Shown piece after piece: positions 49,078-58,862 of a stretch of DNA of 64,000 bases. The stretch is taken from NCBI GenBank assembly GCA_900074725.1, contig LT598461.1:558001-622000 (forward strand), given 5' to 3'. The DNA is from Lachancea dasiensis. Its lineage: Eukaryota; Ascomycota; Saccharomycetes; Saccharomycetales; Saccharomycetaceae. A model generated the notes under the pieces. That model ran no database searches, was not told the origin of the DNA, and saw only the letters and a list, made by a program, of their open reading frames with translations. The position numbers and the translations under genes are program-made. How positions within the stretch are numbered: the first letter of the stretch is position 1; each line of letters begins with the position of its first letter.

Positions 49078-52000
49078 TTACAGAAGCAAGTCTTCGGGCA
49101 TGAACGAAAACCCTCGGAATTCTTCTTGCAAGTTAGAGCTCAAAACCGAAGGTAATGGTGTCAAGGTTGGAGGGGCTGATGTAAATTCCTTCTCAAAGTA
49201 AGAAGTGTCATCAGCAGCTTTGATTTCGGGAATGTATGGAGGCTGAACTCTTTGGTTAATTATGTCATCGAAATTGATATTCCTGAAAAACGGTTCGGCC
49301 ATGACTTCCGCAGCGTCTCGAGGACCAGCACCTAAGCGCCTCTCGGGATCTTTTGTCAGTAGACCTTGGAAAATTTGAACTATGTCTCCGGCCATGTCAA
49401 TTGGATATAGTGGTTCGTCAGTCAAAATGGCATTGAATACTTCGTCCTCGTCGTCACCGGAGAAAGGAGATTGGCAAAGTAACATCTGATACAATAATAC
49501 GCCAAAAGCCCACCAATCAACTGCCTTAGTATATTCTTGCTCTTTCAAAATCTCTGGGGCCATAAATTCGGGTGTGCCGCAAAATGTCGAAGTTTTATTT
49601 CCAAACCACATCTCATCCTTGCACAACCCATAATCAGCAATCTTGATATGACCTTCCGGGGTTAATAGAATATTTTCAAGTTTCAAATCTCGATAGATGA
49701 CACCATTATCGTGGAAATACTTCAAGGCCAAAAGCACTTCAGCAGCGTAGAATTTTGCTCTTCTTACAGATAATCTTTGATTTTGAACATGCCACATTAG
49801 ATCGCCACCGCCAATAAACTCCATTGCGAAATAAATACGATTTTCAGTTTGAAACGAGCAATAAAGGTTCGTCAAAAATGGGTGCTTGGCCTTGGTAGCC
49901 AGCAAAAAGACCTTCTTTTCAGCGCGAGCGCTCTCGATATCGTGATTTTTTATAATGTGGTCCTTTTTCAAAACCTTGATGGCACACAAGCGTTCGTTGT
50001 TCTTTGATTTGGCGAGTAACACTTTCCCGAAGTTCCCCTTTCCTAATACCTTCAAAAGGACAAAATCATCCAAAGAAATCTTCCGACGCTTGGGGGTTCG
50101 CTTCTTATGCTTACCAGTTGTATGAGGATGCTGGGGAGAGCGGGATGCGGGAAGAGTTTCGGACGGGTGTTGGGCTTCCGATTCATCGGCAGATACTAAT
50201 GGCTTTTCAATTTGCAGAGCCAATGAATCTTCCTGTATAATGGCCTGCTGATTAGCATGTGGTAAAGTAAACGAATCCACTTGAGGCTGTAAGGTTGATG
50301 ACAATGGACCATGAGAGTTGTTGCGAAGGCTTTCGATTTTTCCATACTGAGGGCCCTTTGTGTCTAGGTCCATTATCGTAACGTCGCGCACGTCGTGAGG
50401 TGTATCAAGTGAGGGAGATGTGTGATTTAGGTACTCTTGCTCTTCTTTTGTTCGATCACCCCAACCGAGATGGCTGTCGTCACCAATTGGTAGCTTAAGC
50501 TTACCTTCGACGATATCATAAGCGTACGCCGGATCTAAGGTTCGACCACCTTCGTCAGGCTCGGCGGATTGAGCATGGTGAGCGCCGTCGGTAAATGCCT
50601 TGTAATCGGTATTCTCCTCGATGAAATTATTCAGTCTGCTGTTCCGCAATTTATCCCTATGTCCTTCTGGTACAATTGCTTTCACTTCCTGTGCCTTGTA
50701 AACCTCTGTAGGCTCTAAATTGAACCTTTCCTTGTCTGTCAATTCTGTCGGTCTATCTCTCGCAATAATATTAGCAAAGTCGGTGTGCGTTGGCGATAGC
50801 GGTAGTGGCTTGCCCCTCTCCGAGATTAGTGTTGCTTTACTAGGACTGCCGCCCTCACGCCCTAGCTTTTGATTAATTAGTTCAGGAGTAACTTTCGCCT
50901 GCAATCGGATTTTCTCCTGTTGTGACTTCCGGGTATCTTGGATAGCAGTCAGTATTTGATTTGCCATGTCCATGGACATGCCACAAAAATCTGGAACAAG
51001 ATGGGCGCATTGGGTGTGGCACATAATGCCACACTCGGAGCATTTTCGTAGGTGTTTCTTACCCCAAGGAAGGATGTATCCACAGTGACAGCACCATTTT
51101 GTGCCTCTATTTGAAACAGGCTCAAATCTGTGTGGAATACAGTGATTAAGCTGGGGCTCCTCAGAATCTGCGTCGGAGCTAGCTTTTGCGATACATTTAG
51201 TTACAACATGCTTGTAGCACTTGCGATGACAGAGAAACTTACAATCTTGACATTGGTAGCCAGAGTACCGCAAGAAGTCTCCGCAATACGCGCATCGCAT
51301 AATATTGTAAAACGATTTGTGGACAAAATGATGACCATGTTGCTCATAAACTTCTTCTTTTCGATTAATGATGGCTCCATGCCTATGCAAACCTCCAGTT
51401 AAGTGCTTGTTCGTAGGTGCGCTCGATTTGCTAAAACCAAGATTCACTAAAATCTGGCCAGCAGGTTCGAGCACAAACCACAAGCTTGTGGAAACTGGTT
51501 TTAATGGAGAGCCATCATTAGATGTGTCAGTGACATGTCCCTTTGCGGCGTCGTTGGTAATGTGTCCTGATTCCGTGCCCAGGGGAGGGCTCGTAACCCT
51601 CGCTGCATGACTCCAATCAATCTGGCCTGTTTGCCCAGCCTTCTTTTTACGTATCTCTTCTGCGATATCGGAAAGAAGTAACCACATTTGCGCTACAGGT
51701 ACAGTCTGATCATTCACTCTGTCGTAAACGGTAATTTCGATTTCATTGCCCTTTCCAACAGCAATATTGAATTCATCTTGCCACCTATCAGTCCGCGAAA
51801 CACGGGTTCTGGCTTGTAGTGTGTCATCAATCTTGATAGTTACAAAAGTATCAGGCTTGCGCGAGAACATGGGGGATTGGACATGATCTACATCACGAAT
51901 GGCATTGATCGCAATTGTCAGTGTTCCAGTGAGCTGGTTCCGCCTAAACTTGGGCTGAGAAACCTGTAGTTGATCAGCTGCATGTTTGAACTGATCTAAG

Positions 52001-52530
52001 TCCACGTTGATTGCTTGATATTTTTTGAGAGACTTTTTCAGCAGATTAATCCTCAGTTTGGACTCCTTAGAGCCACCCTCTGCTGCAGAGCTGCTGCGGC
52101 GGTCTCCATCAATTTGATAGAGCTTGGTGAGCTTGTCATTGGCCTCTTGATACTGTTCTTCTACTTGTAGCTTAAACTCCAACTGTTGCAACATGTACTG
52201 AATTCGCTGAGAAAGCGACGGACAATCATACTTCATCAGATCCAAACGTGAAAAAATGTGTTCGTCTGGTGCAATGGTAGATAATTGACCATAAGCTTGA
52301 TTGGCCGGTGTTTCTGTAGCAATTCTTGTGTCGCTACTGCTCTTCAATTGCAGTTTTTTCAGCGTTTCCTCCAGGTAATGGATATTTTGCTGCGCTTCTC
52401 GAATATTAGTATTACACTTTTGAATTACCATCACATTATCCGTCTTCTTCTTGAGCTGAGTAGCTCCTTGGATGATGTTGAACTCGCGCTCCACCTTGCG
52501 CCTTATTTCCTGTTCTACCTCTGTGAGCAT
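49078..52530 (-). CDS. PKC1: Pkc1, protein kinase C of the cell-wall integrity pathway
   Basis: Pkc1 relays Rho1 signals to the Bck1-Mkk1/2-Slt2 cascade for wall repair. The 1150-residue protein (S. cerevisiae 1151) has the complete layout. HR1 repeats lie at about 1-70 and 100-185 (KKKTDNVMVIQKCNTNIREA), and a C2-like domain at about 195-350. Two C1 zinc domains lie at about 398-445 (HFVHKSFYNIMRCAYCG) and 467-516 (CCHCGYILPWGKKHLRKC). A polar linker precedes the kinase domain (about 823-1080), with GKGNFGKV, CAIKVLKKD, YRDLKLEN, DYGLCK and the activation loop STFCGTPEF. An AGC C-terminal tail follows. The frame begins upstream at TTG, but the ATG at 52530 (MLTEVEQEIRRK) matches the family start. 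Confidence 0.98.
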   Translation of the reverse strand: MLTEVEQEIRRKVEREFNIIQGATQLKKKTDNVMVIQKCNTNIREAQQNIHYLEETLKKLQLKSSSDTRIATETPANQAYGQLSTIAPDEHIFSRLDLMKYDCPSLSQRIQYMLQQLEFKLQVEEQYQEANDKLTKLYQIDGDRRSSSAAEGGSKESKLRINLLKKSLKKYQAINVDLDQFKHAADQLQVSQPKFRRNQLTGTLTIAINAIRDVDHVQSPMFSRKPDTFVTIKIDDTLQARTRVSRTDRWQDEFNIAVGKGNEIEITVYDRVNDQTVPVAQMWLLLSDIAEEIRKKKAGQTGQIDWSHAARVTSPPLGTESGHITNDAAKGHVTDTSNDGSPLKPVSTSLWFVLEPAGQILVNLGFSKSSAPTNKHLTGGLHRHGAIINRKEEVYEQHGHHFVHKSFYNIMRCAYCGDFLRYSGYQCQDCKFLCHRKCYKHVVTKCIAKASSDADSEEPQLNHCIPHRFEPVSNRGTKWCCHCGYILPWGKKHLRKCSECGIMCHTQCAHLVPDFCGMSMDMANQILTAIQDTRKSQQEKIRLQAKVTPELINQKLGREGGSPSKATLISERGKPLPLSPTHTDFANIIARDRPTELTDKERFNLEPTEVYKAQEVKAIVPEGHRDKLRNSRLNNFIEENTDYKAFTDGAHHAQSAEPDEGGRTLDPAYAYDIVEGKLKLPIGDDSHLGWGDRTKEEQEYLNHTSPSLDTPHDVRDVTIMDLDTKGPQYGKIESLRNNSHGPLSSTLQPQVDSFTLPHANQQAIIQEDSLALQIEKPLVSADESEAQHPSETLPASRSPQHPHTTGKHKKRTPKRRKISLDDFVLLKVLGKGNFGKVLLAKSKNNERLCAIKVLKKDHIIKNHDIESARAEKKVFLLATKAKHPFLTNLYCSFQTENRIYFAMEFIGGGDLMWHVQNQRLSVRRAKFYAAEVLLALKYFHDNGVIYRDLKLENILLTPEGHIKIADYGLCKDEMWFGNKTSTFCGTPEFMAPEILKEQEYTKAVDWWAFGVLLYQMLLCQSPFSGDDEDEVFNAILTDEPLYPIDMAGDIVQIFQGLLTKDPERRLGAGPRDAAEVMAEPFFRNINFDDIINQRVQPPYIPEIKAADDTSYFEKEFTSAPPTLTPLPSVLSSNLQEEFRGFSFMPEDLLL

Positions 52531-53148
52531 AATGAAACCGCAAATTCGAGACAAAGCGCTCTTACCTATTTGGTGCTATCACAACCACTTCAGAGAAAAT
52601 TGCCCAACCTGTTGCGCAGGGGGGTCTCTCAGATCTCGGCTTATTTGACCTCCAATAAAGGTGTGATCTCGATTACGAATGCGAGAACTTGAGAAACGCT
52701 CTAACCTTATATAACTCAGAAATAGAGCTCTGATTTAAACGTTTTTGCTGATAACAGGTCGTTACTGTTCCAATTCTTGATTGCGTAGTCAAATCTTAAC
52801 CGATTTCGTCGTGGCTTTGTATTTATTGATATGATCTTTGTCCTGTTTCATCAAGTTCTAATGAAAACATAACGTTCACGTGAATATGAGAATGACAGAC
52901 CAATGCGTTTGACTTTGACCTGTTTAAGTAACACGCTCACGAGAGTTTACAATATGCAATTGTGACTTGCAAACTCATCTCTTCGTCGCCAGCGTTGATC
53001 GAGCTTAAATAGCCAGTGATAAAGAAACTGAGGCAACAGCCTCAAATTTGATCTGCGTGACATATAGTAGAATATTACACTTGCTAATGGCCTATGAATC
53101 TGAATTAAATACAGCAAGATCATTGAGAGATTCGAAGTAAGGTCCCTA
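52531..53148. other. Intergenic, PKC1 promoter
   Basis: About 620 bases between the PKC1 start and the SEA4 stop, both minus strand. Two short frames at 52947..53237 overlap the SEA4 end and are not credible. Nothing specific recognised. Confidence 0.5.
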
Positions 53149-56118
53149 CTAGGTATTGCAGCGGCAGTTGCATCCTGGAACTGGGCACGTACGATGCTTT
53201 TCAAACCATTCCTCTGCATGCCCTGCGTGCATTCCATGGTTACAAGTCAAGCAGAAACTAAACCACTCGTTCAGTCGTAGTCGACGTGCCTCTTGTACAT
53301 CTTGGTAGTTCTCGAGAGACTGTTCGTGATCTGATGCCTTACCGTTGATCACAATAGGCAAATTAGACGTACCTAGAGGCAGTAGGCAGATGGCGCAGCG
53401 AGGAAAGGGGGTACCACAGTGGGGACAGGAATGCTTTTGGAAGGCTGTATTGGAGGGAGAGGTAATATTGAAACCAAACTTTTTACCTCCACTACCATTC
53501 CCAAAGCTCTTCATCCCGTTTGGCATTACATTTGAGTTGCGAGCTCCCAGATTCGCGTCGGAGGGGGCATTGATATTTTTGTTGCATTTCAAACACTGGA
53601 TATACAGTTGCCGTGGTCGACAGCCACCTCGCGATATATTCTGGGCGTTGCGCGCAAGCTGACCGCGAAGTACGTCAAATTTGGCCCTGACGGTGAACAG
53701 CTCCCACGAATTCAGCATCATGCGATAAGTCTGTACCCATTCATCAACCTGCGGGCTCTTGAAATATCGAGGACAGCCATAAACAGACAATAAAGCCGCA
53801 GTTTGGACGTCACTAGTCTTGCTGACATATGACTGTAGTAATTTGATACCACTTGGGGTGATACCCGTAAGTATCAAGCCCTCTAGCTCTCCATTTGTAA
53901 TTACAGACTCAGCGGTCCTTTCCAAAAATCGAGTCAGGTCGCTGTCATTCAAAAATCGTAGAGCAACGCCTAACCTTTCTCTAAAAGATATAGCTGACTC
54001 GGATAATATATCCCACCAATCGTTGTCTGCAATAAATCCAAAAATGACTCTTAAATATGGGTCGTCCAGGTCTGACGACATGTTTCTACATTGTTGGCGC
54101 CAGGCATTGTTTCCGGGTTGGTCTTTGTATGCCAGATATCCTGCGATGGCCGTCGCGATAAGTCTCAACCGTTCTTTTTTGGCCGAACTCAAAATTTCGA
54201 TAGCCTTCGTGACATCTCCGAAGAAAACGGCCCAACCAGCAGCTTTCTCATAGTGATTCGCTTTTATTAAATTCTTGTATTTCTCTTCAAAATCCGATGG
54301 TGTCAAGTCCCATCCTGATATGATCATGCATAGCTTTCGCTGAGTATGCTTTGCTGAGTTCCCAAAAGTTTGTAAACCCTTCGACTCTCCCATTCGTGAT
54401 CTGTATTTTCCTCTCATCCTAATAATCTTTTCAAGCTCTCTGCTTAGCTGCCTTTCCGTTAAAATCGTTCCTTCACGGCACCTGTCCTGTTTTAGAAGTC
54501 CATCTAGGCCATTCCATATTCCTAATATGCCTTCATAACCTAAATCTAGTTCGCCTGAAACCATAGTTCCGTCGTCAACGGAAGCTTTTGCAATTGATAA
54601 CCATCTCCAAGTATTCCTGATGTATGCATTGTTTTGCAACGATCGTGACTTGTCGATGAGCTCCACAGTCTTGACAGGATCCAACCCGTAATTCAATAAA
54701 GCACGCCTCTTCATTATCATACTAATGTCATTTTGGAGTAACACCTCTGGTTTTAGAAGAAAAGGGACCCTTTCATCGTGTGAGGAAGCTGATCTCGAGG
54801 GTCTTTCATTGTCGCTATCGTGAGAGCTGTAATCAATCGAATCTTTATCCTGTGATTCCTTACTACTGTTTTGATCATCTTCTTCGTCACTAAGATCAAG
54901 GTCCTCAAATGACAAGCCTTTGGAGGCGGTTGCATTGCCATTCATGCTAACCTTTTCGTCCAACTTAGCAACACTGAAATCTGCCACACTTGGTCTGTCA
55001 TTGTTAGCCATAAGAAGGCTATTGTCGCAATTGAAAGCGGCTTTTGACGTTCCTCCTTGGAGAGACATTCGGTATACTGTACCTGATTGTCTCATACAAA
55101 TAAAATTAGTTGCACCATCATCTCTCGGAATGTAGTCGAAAGTAGCTACTCTATCGTAAATGGTGTTAATGTCATGAACAGTCGAAATAAACAGCGAATT
55201 GATATGGGATGGAAACTTCTTATTATCATCTAGGGAATTTTCATCTCCAAGCCTGCTAGGATAGCTTCCCAATCGCCATCTTCTTATTACCTGGCCCCCA
55301 TGCAATGTGGTAAATTCATTGCCACGAAGAGAAGACCAACGAAAGCATGAATTTGTATATTTTCTGGTGACGGCGCCTTGGCCAATTAGTTTGTCGAACT
55401 TTAACAGTGGGAGGGCCTCTGTGCTTTCGCTTGACGAAGTAAAAACACTCAATTTACGGCGATCCCAGATGGCTACTGTTCCGTCATCACCATACGTAGT
55501 GAATTGCCAGCAGTCAAAAGGGTTTATCTTTATGTCGTATGAGAGGCGAGTCGGGAGCTGATAAGCAGGGGTTGGAGACCTCAGATCGACCTCTCTCAAA
55601 AGCTTGTTAGTGCCCGCGATTAAAGTAGTATCGTCAACGAAGTGCAAGGACACCACAGTTTCGTTTACGCAAAATGCAAACGACGGGCTGATCACATTAG
55701 AATCTGTGCTTTGGTAATTGATGTCCCACACTTGGAGAGAAGCGTCATGACGGTTTCGTTCTAGGCCCATAGCTATGAGGCCACTATTACTCATCCCAAG
55801 AGTATTGACTGCTCTCTGTTGTTTCGCTCGAACATTAAGCTGAGAGCTACCTTGGTCTGAGAAATCGTACACCACGTTCATCACTCGGACCATCCCATTT
55901 TTCTCACCCACAGCTACAAGGCCAACTTCTGATTCAGAGAAGTCTAGACATGTAATGTTATCGAAATCTTTTACCACGTTTACCTTAGAGATTGATTGGT
56001 CGCTGGTGTCATCAGGAACCACCTTGTAATGAGCCAGTTCTTCTCTCGTTGGATTCACCGAAATATAGTCAACATTCCCATCTGGAGACCAATTCAAAAC
56101 CCTTTTTATCGAGCCCAT
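53149..56118 (-). CDS. SEA4: Sea4, WD40-RING subunit of the SEA (GATOR2-like) complex
   Basis: Sea4 (YBL104C; human MIOS) belongs to the SEACAT/GATOR2 part of the SEA complex, which regulates TORC1 in response to amino acids at the vacuole. The 989-residue protein (S. cerevisiae 1038) begins with a WD40 propeller (about 1-370, for example SLQVWDINY and GTVAIWDRRKL). An acidic, serine-rich insertion lies at about 410-460, then an alpha-solenoid. A C-terminal double zinc/RING region (about 885-989) has CPHCGTPFPRCAICLLPLG, CLTCNHGMHAGHAEEW and CPVPGCNCRC. It starts at an ATG 143 bases from the NTO1 stop. SLM4, also in this window, acts in the same TORC1 pathway. Confidence 0.95.
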   Translation of the reverse strand: MGSIKRVLNWSPDGNVDYISVNPTREELAHYKVVPDDTSDQSISKVNVVKDFDNITCLDFSESEVGLVAVGEKNGMVRVMNVVYDFSDQGSSQLNVRAKQQRAVNTLGMSNSGLIAMGLERNRHDASLQVWDINYQSTDSNVISPSFAFCVNETVVSLHFVDDTTLIAGTNKLLREVDLRSPTPAYQLPTRLSYDIKINPFDCWQFTTYGDDGTVAIWDRRKLSVFTSSSESTEALPLLKFDKLIGQGAVTRKYTNSCFRWSSLRGNEFTTLHGGQVIRRWRLGSYPSRLGDENSLDDNKKFPSHINSLFISTVHDINTIYDRVATFDYIPRDDGATNFICMRQSGTVYRMSLQGGTSKAAFNCDNSLLMANNDRPSVADFSVAKLDEKVSMNGNATASKGLSFEDLDLSDEEDDQNSSKESQDKDSIDYSSHDSDNERPSRSASSHDERVPFLLKPEVLLQNDISMIMKRRALLNYGLDPVKTVELIDKSRSLQNNAYIRNTWRWLSIAKASVDDGTMVSGELDLGYEGILGIWNGLDGLLKQDRCREGTILTERQLSRELEKIIRMRGKYRSRMGESKGLQTFGNSAKHTQRKLCMIISGWDLTPSDFEEKYKNLIKANHYEKAAGWAVFFGDVTKAIEILSSAKKERLRLIATAIAGYLAYKDQPGNNAWRQQCRNMSSDLDDPYLRVIFGFIADNDWWDILSESAISFRERLGVALRFLNDSDLTRFLERTAESVITNGELEGLILTGITPSGIKLLQSYVSKTSDVQTAALLSVYGCPRYFKSPQVDEWVQTYRMMLNSWELFTVRAKFDVLRGQLARNAQNISRGGCRPRQLYIQCLKCNKNINAPSDANLGARNSNVMPNGMKSFGNGSGGKKFGFNITSPSNTAFQKHSCPHCGTPFPRCAICLLPLGTSNLPIVINGKASDHEQSLENYQDVQEARRLRLNEWFSFCLTCNHGMHAGHAEEWFEKHRTCPVPGCNCRCNT

Positions 56119-56260
56119 TAGACTTGGCTCCTTCCTGCGTGTCCTTCATCTCCCATTATGTCTATCACCTATGAGCAGGATTCGCGATCACTTTCTTAGT
56201 ATCAAATTTCGTTCTGAACGATGTACTAAAGGAAGCTCAAGGCAGTACGTATGTGAAACC

Positions 56261-58471
56261 CTACTTCCCGTCCATTGCATTCCTCAAAATGCGCATTTCA
56301 GAGTGTGTTAGCTCGGCTATTTCTTCTAATCCTGATTCTGTCATCAATAAAGGCCCTTTCCACGGCAAGGGCCTGATTTTACCCTTCTCGAAAGTGAAAT
56401 CCTGAGCAATCCACTTTCGAAACTGAGCAACGTTGACTGAACCTAACAGCGTATTGATATGTACCTGAAGTTTCTTTGCCTCTCCTTTCATTCTTCGGGA
56501 TGCCTTTTCGTCTCCTTCAATCTCTGCAAAGAACACAGTCATGAGTTGTTCGAAAAGCGCCAGATGATCGTCTTTCTGGGAGCCCAAGCAAGTTTCAATC
56601 GTACTAGATAAAGCATCACGAGTGCGTTTCTCTTGCATAAGAGCCCTGTAGGATGAAAAATTGCCCATTCTTTTGACGATCGCCTCTCGCAAAATGAATT
56701 TCCCAGGATAGTTGTAAAGCTCTTCGGCCTTTTGACGAGCGCGATTGCGCAACTGTAACGCAACCTGTCTATCAGTAAGGGTGTGAGAGAGTTGCTGTAG
56801 CTTTTGGAGGTCATTGGAAAGCACTTTAGCAAACTCAACGCGATGATTTAGCTCGTCAACCGTAAAGGTACCGAACGAAGATGGATCAAACTTTCTCACC
56901 AATGGAGCGCCTCTCTTGAGCTCACGCTTCATTGACCAGTACTTGCACAAATCTGTGGACAGTTTGTTGCTATTCTCGATCTTGAAGGTGTCCAGCACTT
57001 TTTGAACTATTCCTGAGAAGTATTGCGGAGCTATCGGCGTTCCACGATTCGTTTTCCACTGTCCCTTTTGGTTTGAATGTTTCGGTCGTTTTTCAACGGC
57101 TTCTGTGTGCCCCTCGACTGCACTCCTAATCTCAGCAGCAAAGTAGTTTCGCGTTTTCACAATGCCTTGCTTGCAATCAGGCCAACCTTCGGGTGAATGC
57201 TTATCGCAAAAGCTCCGTAGATTTATCCCAGGAGCATTGGAGGAAGCCTCCAAAATTGAGCACGAACCGAAATCCATACAGAGTCCTGCTCTCTTGGCGC
57301 AAGTGACATGATATGCACTGAAACAGTTCTTGTTTGAACATTGAATGCAGGCGCCCACCTTTTGCTTGCATATGTAGCACGTAAGCTTCCACCTCGATCT
57401 CGGGATTGAATCAATGCCCTCAATAGGTTCCATATAGTGAGAGTTCACAAAAAAAAGCTCAGGAATCCAAATTCCACAGACAACATGCCCCCAGGATCCT
57501 CGGTCGGTTTGTTTGAAAGCACCTGTATGACTAGGACAAAAAAGACAGTTAATTTTTCTATTTCTTGAAATCATGCATCTGCGGCAAAGCCATTGGCCCT
57601 CTGGGATAAATACTACGCCATAGCACTCCTGGTGAACCGCTACATCACATCCATCGCAAAACACTATTGCATTCGAATTGTCACAATCGGTACCTCCGCA
57701 TACCGCGCACGGTTGATCAGCCACATTTCCAGTGCCATCATCGGATCCGTACGCCTCGTAATGAGCCCAGGCCGCTCTTGTTTCCCAGGTCGAGACGTTT
57801 GAAGTTGTAGAAATTCGAGGTGGGATTTTCTTTTCCAAATAGAACCACTCATTTTCTAGGACGCTCATGATGATTTCAAAAGCTTCGTGAGTGAGACTAT
57901 TTTTGGGATTAGTGACGCGAATTTGGTTAAGATACCGCAAATACAAGTCATCTTGTTCATCCATATCGTACTCAACTTTAAAATTAGCTTGATATCTCGA
58001 AATGTGGCCCAGTGTGTCAACCCTTTTCATGGTGTAATCATCTGTTCGTTTGATATATGGTGATCCTGCTTTTCCCAATTTTCCCACAGAACCTCCGCCA
58101 AGAAAACCATATTTTTGGTATTGCTTACCAACCCGGGAGTTTCTCCCCATGTCAGCAACTCGCAGTTTGCATTTTTTGAATCTGACACGATCCTTGTCAA
58201 GAACAATCGGCTCCAAGGTCAATTTCTCGTTGTAAATCATTTGCTTTATAAGCGCCATATCTGCATTTCTATTATTCGACTTAGAAATAGCGCCAGTAAT
58301 GCTATCTGAGGCTTCCAATTCTCGATGTGGCCCCGGCGAGTGACAATTGTCTTCTAAAATGACCGGCAAGAGCTCTTGCTGATTGAGTTCAGGATAGAAA
58401 TCGGCAAAATGCTTTTCTTCCCTGAGTTTAGGTCCATCATCTCTGAAATTGGTGGGGTTAGACGAGGACAT
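56261..58471 (-). CDS. NTO1: Nto1, PHD-finger subunit of the NuA3 histone acetyltransferase
   Basis: Nto1 (YPR031W) is the BRPF-like scaffold of NuA3, reading H3K36 methylation and H3 tails for Sas3-mediated H3 acetylation. The 736-residue protein (S. cerevisiae 748) has an EPL1-like N-terminal region (about 80-230). A PHD finger at about 253-300 (CAVCGGTDCDNSNAIVFCDG, HQECYG, CRRC) follows, then an extended PHD with a zinc knuckle at about 305-425 (CLFCPSHTGAFKQTD, CYICKQKVGACIQC, CAKRAGLCMDFG). The C-terminal half is helical. The start is MSSSNPTNFRDDG at the first ATG. It lies between two YBL-type genes, which shows the interleaving in the right part of the window. Confidence 0.95.
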   Translation of the reverse strand: MSSSNPTNFRDDGPKLREEKHFADFYPELNQQELLPVILEDNCHSPGPHRELEASDSITGAISKSNNRNADMALIKQMIYNEKLTLEPIVLDKDRVRFKKCKLRVADMGRNSRVGKQYQKYGFLGGGSVGKLGKAGSPYIKRTDDYTMKRVDTLGHISRYQANFKVEYDMDEQDDLYLRYLNQIRVTNPKNSLTHEAFEIIMSVLENEWFYLEKKIPPRISTTSNVSTWETRAAWAHYEAYGSDDGTGNVADQPCAVCGGTDCDNSNAIVFCDGCDVAVHQECYGVVFIPEGQWLCRRCMISRNRKINCLFCPSHTGAFKQTDRGSWGHVVCGIWIPELFFVNSHYMEPIEGIDSIPRSRWKLTCYICKQKVGACIQCSNKNCFSAYHVTCAKRAGLCMDFGSCSILEASSNAPGINLRSFCDKHSPEGWPDCKQGIVKTRNYFAAEIRSAVEGHTEAVEKRPKHSNQKGQWKTNRGTPIAPQYFSGIVQKVLDTFKIENSNKLSTDLCKYWSMKRELKRGAPLVRKFDPSSFGTFTVDELNHRVEFAKVLSNDLQKLQQLSHTLTDRQVALQLRNRARQKAEELYNYPGKFILREAIVKRMGNFSSYRALMQEKRTRDALSSTIETCLGSQKDDHLALFEQLMTVFFAEIEGDEKASRRMKGEAKKLQVHINTLLGSVNVAQFRKWIAQDFTFEKGKIRPLPWKGPLLMTESGLEEIAELTHSEMRILRNAMDGK

Positions 58472-58862
58472 CCCTCAATTAGGGCGCAAATGTTGGTCCT
58501 GTCCTGTATTTGGCTTAATATTCTGATGCATCGCAGAAATATCAGAAGTGACCTTACAAACAATAAATGCGTGTATAGTGATTTCTACGTTCGTCAGGCA
58601 CACCAACTAAGTCTAAGTTCAGTCATGCTTGAGCAAAGGTGAAGGCGACGTGCTTTGGATTAATCAGAAGAAGAGAGGTTGTGAGTCATGATCATTTCTG
58701 TCCGTATTGTTTATGTTTAGTTGATGTCGAAGCTATATATCTGAACCATTTAATGAATAATATGATTTTGGTGACATTAAAAAACTTGTAGCGCCATATC
58801 CATTTTCATTTTCAACAACGTCCTCTGTTGATCCTTTGTGTCTATATACACATAATGAAGCC
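58472..58862. other. Intergenic, NTO1 promoter and RTG3 3' side
   Basis: About 390 bases, AT-rich towards RTG3. Nothing specific recognised. Confidence 0.4.
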